Shown in pieces: positions 53,001-62,000 of a DNA stretch of 64,000 nucleotides. This DNA comes from Caprimulgus europaeus (lineage: Eukaryota > Chordata > Aves > Caprimulgiformes > Caprimulgidae). The notes under the pieces were generated by a model. The model saw only the letters and a list, made by a program, of their open reading frames with translations. It had not been told where the DNA came from and searched no databases. Within the stretch, counting starts at the first letter, position 1. The number at the start of each line of letters is the position of its first letter. The position numbers and the translations under genes are program-made. Location: assembly GCA_907165065.1 (NCBI GenBank), contig OU015524.1, positions 58,445,295 to 58,509,294 of the forward strand. The letters are read 5' to 3'.

Positions 53001-56000
53001 TGCTCCTCCTTCCCACGCACATACTCTACAATTCATCAACCTCCTCATTTATGCTGACAAAATTGTTTGTGGGGCTGCACTGTAAACTTAACACTAAAGT
53101 AATGGATTTAACTCTCATTCTTCTTTCATAGTTGGAGTTTTATGTTTTAATTTGGCTCATTTAATTGATGTAATTTATAGCACAGACCAAAACACAATTG
53201 TAGACACACAATGTGTGAAGGTGCTGCGATCCTGATTCACAAACTTTCCAAACTAATTTTGCTGACAAAGCTGCTGGCTTGGATACATCTCACCCCAAAT
53301 GTCATGGAGCAATACATATAAGCAGATGGGATCTTAATCTGTTTAATAATGTACTTTCCATATACATCAACCATCAGATCTGGGATTTTCTGAGCAGAGA
53401 GTCTCCTTACAGATGTCAGCAGGTAGCAAACTTGTGTATTTTAAAGCTACTGACTCAAAAATTGAACCTTCCCATACCATTCTATCTATACTATCACAGT
53501 GTCATTCTGATGATATTTGATGTTTCACCTATTTCTCAAGGATTTCCCAAATGCAGCAGAAGTGATTTTGAGGTGTGAAGCTCATTTTCTTTCAAGAATA
53601 TTGTTACAGTCTGGAAACTTGGTTTTGGGGATAGGAAGAGTGCTTCCTTTTCATTTAGCTTCTGAAATGAAGCTTTAATTTTATCAGTTTCTGAAGCAGT
53701 TGTACAATAGACTGGCAGCACTTGTTTATTCTGTTCAGGCGTTCTCACTTTGTAAAGTTGCTTGGCAAAGGGGAAAGAATGCTTGCTTTGCATTAGGTCA
53801 GAGGCAGGACAGTGAAGATCCGGCCCAAGACCAAGGACTGGCTAAAAGGCCTTCAGGAGGAAATTGCTCGAAAACGGGACAGCATTGCCCCCATGTCCCC
53901 CACGGCAAACTCCTGTCTTCTGGAAGAAAATTTTGACTTCTCAAGTCTGGATTATGACTCAGAAGGTGAGCACCAGTTTTCTAAACTAAGTTGTAAGAAA
54001 TTGTTTTGCTGACTTTGGTTGCATGGAGAAGGTACAGTGTGAGTGCCAGTGATATCTTATTTTGTAATGAAACTGCACTTCTTTAAAGAGGATTGTAACT
54101 AAAGCCATGAGCTAGCACTGTGCCTGGGCAGAGCACTGGTGCTTAGATCATCCCATCAATTTAATGTTATAATATATGCCAGCGAATCCAGTGTATGGTA
54201 CAGTTGTCTGTATAGAAACAAACTGTAACAAAACACATGGGTTACACAAGAAGCTTGCCCAACCCATATGTTAAACTCATGGATTGGTAGCAGGGAGAGA
54301 CAGAGAATGCATTTGCTCACTAAGTCTTTGTTATCAAATATTTTAACTCAGGTGATATAGTGGAGGATGAAGATGATTATTTAGATGATGCTTTGTGTCA
54401 AGACCTAGTAGCAGACACAGCAGAAGATATGCCTGAGGGCTGTGGACATCTCGCCTCCACGGGCCATTCAAACAAATCTGGACAAAACCCGCGGCTGTAT
54501 AAAGGTAAATTAGCTACACTCAAAGTAACACCTGAAGGTTTGTTGCTTATTCTCCTTTTGTCTGTATTTCCCTGTTCATTTATATTTTCATTGTAGGTCC
54601 TCCAAAGATAAGGATCATCTCTTTGGTATAAGTTCATATAGTGCTCAACCCTCGTTGAGTTAGTGACTGTAACTGATGCCCTCGGGCATAACAGCAATAC
54701 AAATAAGAAGGCTTAGATCCTCCTTCTCTCTAGCTCAGGGCAAAGCAGGAATGCTGAGAAATGCTGATTTCCTTTTATAGCCAGGAGAAATTAAATCTTT
54801 TTATCCATTTGATGTTGTTCGGCACCAGAGCATACAACAGAAAATTGTCCATTATTTTCTTATTGGTGAGGGCCAGAGCAAAATCAAACCAAAGGAATCC
54901 TCTTGATTCAGTGGTGGGGTTGGCCCCATTTTTTGAGCAATAGTTGTGGCAGTGTAGTCAGGTGTAAGCTGGACAATCCAGGAGGTTGTTGTGTTCAAAT
55001 TACTTACTTCAAAGAAGCCTAAAGTTTCTCCTTTGTTCCTATTTTATTTACTCCTGAAGAAGTTGAGGTTCACACAACAGGTATGCTCATTCTTTTAGTG
55101 CTTCATAAGCGTGTTACCTTTTTTCCTGGTCACCTGGCTTGAGTAAAGAGGAGATAAGGCTGTGACAAAAATTGCAGCAGGAACTAGCCAAACCAGTGGT
55201 GTTCTTATATTGAGATGTTATCAGGACATGCTGTGGTGGCTGAGCATTGCCAAGCTGGGTCATGTATTAAACACTTCATCATGACAGCAAGTGATTCGGT
55301 AGCTATCTTTCTGCACATTCTGAGAAGTGCTTTGTCTTCTGACATAAAAGTGAAAACTTTAATACCTTCAAAGGTTGAGTCAGAAACAGAGTTCAAAAAG
55401 ATTAAATGAAATTCCAAAGTTTACACAGAGAGATTTTCCAAACAATCAGAGTGATATGCAGCTTTCTTGCTCACCTTGAGTCATATGCTGGGTGCAGTGT
55501 GGCCAGACCCAGAAACCTAGCCCTGAGCCAAGGACTAATCTGTCATTATTAAATACTGTGAAGCCAATCACTTTGTATTATAGGATGCCTTGCCCTCCAA
55601 ACACCTCTGGCCTACTGTGTGACGATTCATTAAGCTTCAGAGAATTGCAGTGATTCTTTTCACCCACACTAACTCTTCTCCACAAAAAATATCACAAAGT
55701 AAATTAAGATTATAAAGTATAGTTTGAAGGAGGTCATTATGGGGTCATGATCTCACAGAACTCAAAATATGATATATTCAATCCATCTTGAAAGTCTCTG
55801 CAATTTCAAATGCCTCCATAAGCTTCCAATTCTGCCTGAATAACTCCTAATTGAAGGTATGATGATTGCAGAGCTCGTGTTAGACAGATGGAAACCTGTG
55901 AAGGGCAGAGCAGTGTGTATGTGTGTTTCTGAGGTCAGAGAAGGGCATAGCCTCACAAAACTGATGTCCCCAGGAGCTGTTGCCTAAAACCAGCAGCCTT

Positions 56001-59000
56001 TTAGGGGAAGGGAGAGAGTGCTGGTATCTGGTTTTTGTCTTGTATTCAGTGTTACTGTAAAAATTTCAAGCTGTGCTTTCAGGCACTTGCATAACTCCTT
56101 GGATCCTACTGATGAGCCCATATCTGCAGATTGCAAGTACTGAAAATGCAGAGAGAAGGGGGAGGGTGGCTTGGGCAGATCACAGGCTCTGTCTCTGTGG
56201 GTGCCATCCGCTGCTGAGTGGGAGTAGGAAACTGTGAGGCAGCTCAGTATTCCCTGCAGAGCACAGCTTTCTGGAAAACAGGAACTTGTGTAAAAATGCC
56301 TGAAGCATGAGACTGCTGCTACCACAATTCCTTCCTCATCCTCTCCAAACCACAGGGACAAAACTAAACCCAGTGCATTTTGGAGCCCTAAATAACATGG
56401 ATAGCTGTGTGGCTGGGCAGCCACAGCGGGGTGAGAGAACTGAAGTGAGAGCCCCTACTTCAGCAGACTGGGAGACTAAAGCAGAGCAATCCCTACTTCT
56501 TGCTTCTGCAGCTGTCAGCGAGGCTTAGACAGGAAGAGAGACTGTGTAATTACCCAGTCACGTAAGGTGCAGCCAAGGGCTAGCAGGTTGAGGCAAGAGT
56601 ACCTGATAGGAGATGTTGCTGTAAAGCAGAGATGTGATGAGTGAGCCATTCAGGCAGATTTTTCTCTGGCATAAAACCAGTTCTCCTGAGCAAGGAAAGT
56701 TGTCTAATCTTCAGAGGGAATTCCTGTGTTCAGGGAGGAAGAACAAGGGATTGACCATGACCAGCCTTCTCGTGGCTGCCACCGTTTGAATGAGAGCAGG
56801 TTGTCACTAAGTCTGCCTGTGAAAAGTTCAGACTCTAACAAGGTGACTGGTAACCCTGAAATCAGATGCAGGCAGTCTGCATGTCAGCATGAAAGTTAAA
56901 AAATGCTGGAAAAAGAGAGAGAAAAGTGTTTGACAAAAGGGTAGAAGTTTCCTGGAGTGGGAGCAGGGAGATATTTGGGGACAGCAAAACAATATGAAAG
57001 GAGCCATGTTGTGCTGCTGAGATACCTGGCTGAGGCTTGCCATTCATAATCCCCTCTCTCCTGACTACTCAGATCTGGTGCATCTCACCCAGTGGATATC
57101 TAATACAGATCCTTTCTAAAATTTCCCCAGATGATACAGACCTGTCTGATTTGAAGCGAGAGCTGGAGGCAAGCGGGGAATGCCACCGCCGGATGCCAAG
57201 CAGGTCTCTGTCCATTCCTACCAGGCCTCGGCCACTTCAGCCGCCGCAGAGGCCTCCCCCTCCTGGTGAGTTTAACTTTCTTTAATGCTGCATTGGACCC
57301 AGCTGAACAGTTTTGCCCGCTATTTCTGTGTGATAAAGAAAGTAATACCTTGCTCTGAAATGTCAGGCTGTTGAGGTACCTGTACTTGCTTCCCAGTCTG
57401 CTTCAGTCTGACTATGGGTGCAATTGGCAACAGAAGTTTGTCCTTAGGATGACAGATACTCCACAAAAAAAAGCCTTTAGTGAGGAAGGAATTGCCCATA
57501 TGTTTCGTACTAACTCATCACTCAGGTTAGCAAATTGACCAGCCACTTTGTGGCAATAAAAATAAATATCAGCATTTATGCTTGCTGACTTCCAAAGTCA
57601 CTGGGTGTTTTCTTACGGATTGTTTTTTTTCTTTTTCTGACTTAATTGTAATCTTCCTTTTAAAAAGCTTTGACAAAATACTTGTTCTGAAGAGTTTTTG
57701 TTTTTTCCTGCTTTGCAAGCAATTCTTGCATGCTTTTGTGTTTATGAAAGAAATACAAAGTGGCTTATGATTTTCAGTGAGGCACAAAGGGGAAGCCATA
57801 CTCTTTAGCTAGGTCTACTCACCTGAGATGCCATCAGTGCTGTGCTGCTCCTGTTTTTATGGCTACTTCTGGATGAATGCTGATTGCTAGATCAGCATAG
57901 TCATCTTTGCCTTCCGTATGACACAAGCTATACATCACATTTTTCTTGCAGCCCCAAAGTCTCTCTTCTGCCTATATTTTCCAGACTTAAATTAAAGGTT
58001 CTTTCGGACTTTCTGCTGGAAGATGAGTTCTTCAGGGTTATTCCCATTCATTTCTGAGGCTGTTGCAGAGAAGTGACAACACTGGTGTCTGTATTTCTGT
58101 GCCTGGAATGCAATGTTAATGCTCAGCTGGGGTTATTAAATTAATTAAATAGAAGCAAGACTAACTAGGTAACTGCTTCCTGAAACAGTTCAAGATTTCA
58201 GCATTTTATTCTGAAATAAATACTTAGATTAGATCAGTAACAGTTCAGCTCATCACTTCTTCTCGACTGAAGTGTCTTGTTCTTGGCACTCAGGCAGAGG
58301 AACTCAAGGTCCTACAGGAGGGTCATGCCTAAGATCTGTCCCTGCAGGAGCAGGGAGGGTGACAGCGTCTCTCTGTTATACATCACAATTTCAAAGCACG
58401 TTGGTTTTGCTCCGTTGCAGATAAAATGTTGTACCAACTCCTGAAAGTAAAAAGCTATTTTTATTCCTCTTTCAGCTGGAACATCAGGCAAAAAGTCCCC
58501 CTCAGATGGTGCCCTATCTCTAGGAAGCCACTCTACCTGCTCCATCCTGGCAACAGCAAAGCTGCTACCCGGAGCCCCTCAGCAGCCAGTGAGTCCTGCC
58601 GCTCAGTGTGGCCCCTTAGCATCGTCCCGATCTCCTCCATCTGCACAGACACTGTAGGCACTGAGCATCAGGTGCACCAGGCACTTGTCATACAAGGAAG
58701 GAAATCCATCTCGTGCCTGAGCTGGAAGTGCTGTGATGAACCCATTGTACTGCAATACTAGACTGTAGGACCTGCTAGATGCCAGAAATATATTATTAGT
58801 TGCCAGGAATTAGAAAGGCCAGAGAGAGAGAGAGAGAGAGAATGGTGCATGACCACGGCACTCTTGGTTTATTCCACATGCTGCTTTCTAACAGATGCTA
58901 ACTTGCATTTTCAACACCACAATAACATACTTTAATTCTTTTCTCACCTGTTTTTTGATGGGCCATGCTGGTGCCCAGCATACAGGAAAAGTCTTGACCA

Positions 59001-62000
59001 TTGCCAGCAAGGCTGCTAGCCCTCCCTGAGGAGACCCAGACCGGAATGTGGAAACACTTCCCCACTCCTGTCTTGTTGGAGGAGAACCCTAGTGTATTGA
59101 ACAAGGAGTGGCTAAGGGGCCAGCTGTGGCAGTAAGCCATCGGCCTGTCTGTCAGCTGGTAACTAAGATGTAATATCTGCTAAAAGACTCCTCACCCTTT
59201 CTATAGTATGTATAGATTGCTGAATAGCCACTGGCAAAACCAGAACTTTACAGGTGTGTGAGCTCAGCTATAAGATTACAGGTGTACAAGAAAAAACAGT
59301 TTTCTCAAGATGACTCTCGTATGTTTTTTTAAAGCCTAAAGTCCGGACTGGAATAAGTAAACCTTACAATGTCAAGCAGATCAAAACCACTACAGCTGAG
59401 GAAGCAGAAGAAGCTATTAGATGTCTTATGGAAGCTAAAGGAGGTGAGCACAGCTTTCTAACTGACTTCTAAAAAAATCCTTAAATAAAGAAAACTGTAG
59501 GTGTATTCATCCTTACTGTCATAGCCCAGAGGCACGTATTTCTATTCAGAAGCTCACCTGAACACTGACATACACATTCTTGCAAGATTGTACCTAGTGT
59601 TCTCTCTCAGTTTTGATAATATTAATCTTTTTTTTTTTTTTTCCCAAGATGTCTCAAGCTGTATATTTTGTTGTAGAATCTCTTACTGGGAGCACTTTGG
59701 GTTATTTATGTCCAGATTTAGTCTGAAAAATTAAAAGATAAAGATGAGATCTTTCTAAACTGATGGTGCCTGTGTTAGCTCAGACTAGCAAAAAGGATAT
59801 TTGCTGCTCTAGTCTGTGAGTGCTCGCTATTCCATGGAGGAGTGGAGAGCAAATACAGCTGTGACAGAAATAACCTGGATTCTATTCACATTTGGACAGC
59901 AAGGATAGTTGTAACTTAGACAGAAGCTTGTCCTACTTCAGCTTGAATAGTAAACTACAAGGCTACTCTGTCTACAGGCTCTCTGTGTAATCCCTGGAGA
60001 GGAGAGCTTCTTGCAAGGGCAAGTTAGAGCAGGAGATGAGCTTAGGTGTTGAAACTTAGGCAGTGTGAATATACCCTCCAGAGTTGCAAGTAGTCTTTCT
60101 GCTGATGCGGTATCAATGAGAAGGAATGCAGTATGACTCAGAGATAGCCACCTCAGTTTGCAAGACTATCAGTTTAGGAGAAGAACATCCCTTTTTGTTT
60201 GTAATTGGAGCAAATGCAGTTTATAATAATCCAATTTAATTAGAAATATCACAAAGGCATCTTGATATTTGTTTCTTGGAGAGTGCTGTACATTTGGTTT
60301 TTTAAAACCAGATTTATTGTCTTTTTATTTTGAAATTCACATCAAGCATTCCACACAGTGTTGGTAAGGAAACTAGTTTGGTCAGCATCATTTTCAGTCC
60401 CTTGTGCTGTACCACCAGTTGCCACTTACGGTTCTTCCCAAAGGACAAGACACGCTCAGTAGCATTATCTTGATTATCCTGATAAGGAAACCAGGGCAAG
60501 AGGACTTGAGTCCAATACTCAACTCCCAGCCAGTGTTTTTATCCACTTGGCCAAACGATAGCACAGCACTGCTGTTTTGGCATGGAATTATTTCAGATGG
60601 GAGTTTTTTCCTAACTGCCTCTTAAAAATGTGACAGGTTGCAGAGGCCCGTGTTTATTTCTAAAGGCACACACATCTTGGGAAACATGATTGTGAAATAA
60701 ATTATCTCGAAGCTACATTCTGATCAAGCCAAGACATTAATTGGTTTTGCTTTTTAGGACTAAAGGAAGATGCATTAAAGCCTGCTCCAACTAGAAACCA
60801 AGCATTCACCAAACCTGAGCCTCTTCCCAGCATCACAAAGTCAGCATCATTTCAAGGGTCACAGGTAGGACCAGTGCTTGTGCCCCATCGCCCGCCACCC
60901 AAAGTTCCAACTACAAAGAAGCCAGTACCTCTGCAGAGGACAGGAGTCAAGGCAGAAAATGTAAGACAGTTGCAGCAAAATGCTGCAATCCAGCCTCCAT
61001 TACACAATGTGCATGATGGCAAGAGGGGTGGGCTATTAAAGTTTGTATGAAATCCTGTCATTTATAGCTTAGTCAGCACGTGCTGAAATGATTTTCTGTA
61101 TTGTAGCCATCAAGGCATAAAAATGTACTATGCTATGGGAAAGGAAAAAGAGCTTTGACTTCCTTACTCAGCTGTATTCAGCTTTTCTATTTGTCAGTCC
61201 ATTCTCTTAGATTTTGTTACTTTTCTTCTGCTTTGTCTAAACCTTGTCAGGACTTAAGACTCGTCCCTTCTTTATCACAGTGTTTTCTTTTGACCACATC
61301 ATGAGTGATCTGCTCTGTATTGACCTGAGGCAGCGTCTCGATCAGTGTGCTGTTCTGTGTCAGAGACACGTAGCTTTTCTCACTCACCTTATATAACAGG
61401 ATTCAGCCTTTCACTTTGAATTCTGGATTCTACTCAAGAGTTCAGGTTCTTAAAAATACAGACCTGTCGGTGCTGGGGTTTTAATCTGTCTCTCTGTCAG
61501 GTCTCTGCAATAGAGATAATAGTTCTTCACCTCTAGAGCTGCCAAAATTAGTATTTAATGGTGAAAGCACTTTAAGTACAAGAGAGACAAATATAACCTT
61601 CCATATCCTTCCTTTGACAGAACATCTGCTAGGAAGCTCTGTTCTAAGTTGTTAGACTCCTGCCTTGCCTTCCTTTGTAAAGGCACACATCCCTTCTCTA
61701 TCACTGCCTTAATGCCAGCTCTACTTAGCAGATCCACAAAAGAGGAAAAAAAACAGACAACACAGGCATGCCCTTTCCTTAAACATTCAATAACAAAGAA
61801 TGCTCTGTTTTGTTTATGTCACCACTCCTGGGACACTCCTGAAGGGTGCTGAGAGGGACTGCTTTTTTGGTGTTAGTTACACAAAATCTCCTGCAGGAAT
61901 GTATCTGTTTCAATAGTTTGACTCTGCTTCAGACTTCCACTCCATCCTGAGTGAGTTCAGATGGGAGTTGTGTACTTGAAAACCTCTACTCAATCCACCT

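Noticed and set aside
55984-56424. 146-codon minus-strand frame in the intron before exon 22
   Set aside because: No domain or family recognised, no splice or promoter context; likely chance.
61497-61570. Possible MIR or L2-type tail (AGAGATAATAGTTCTTCACC)
   Set aside because: Too worn to separate from chance without a sensitive search.
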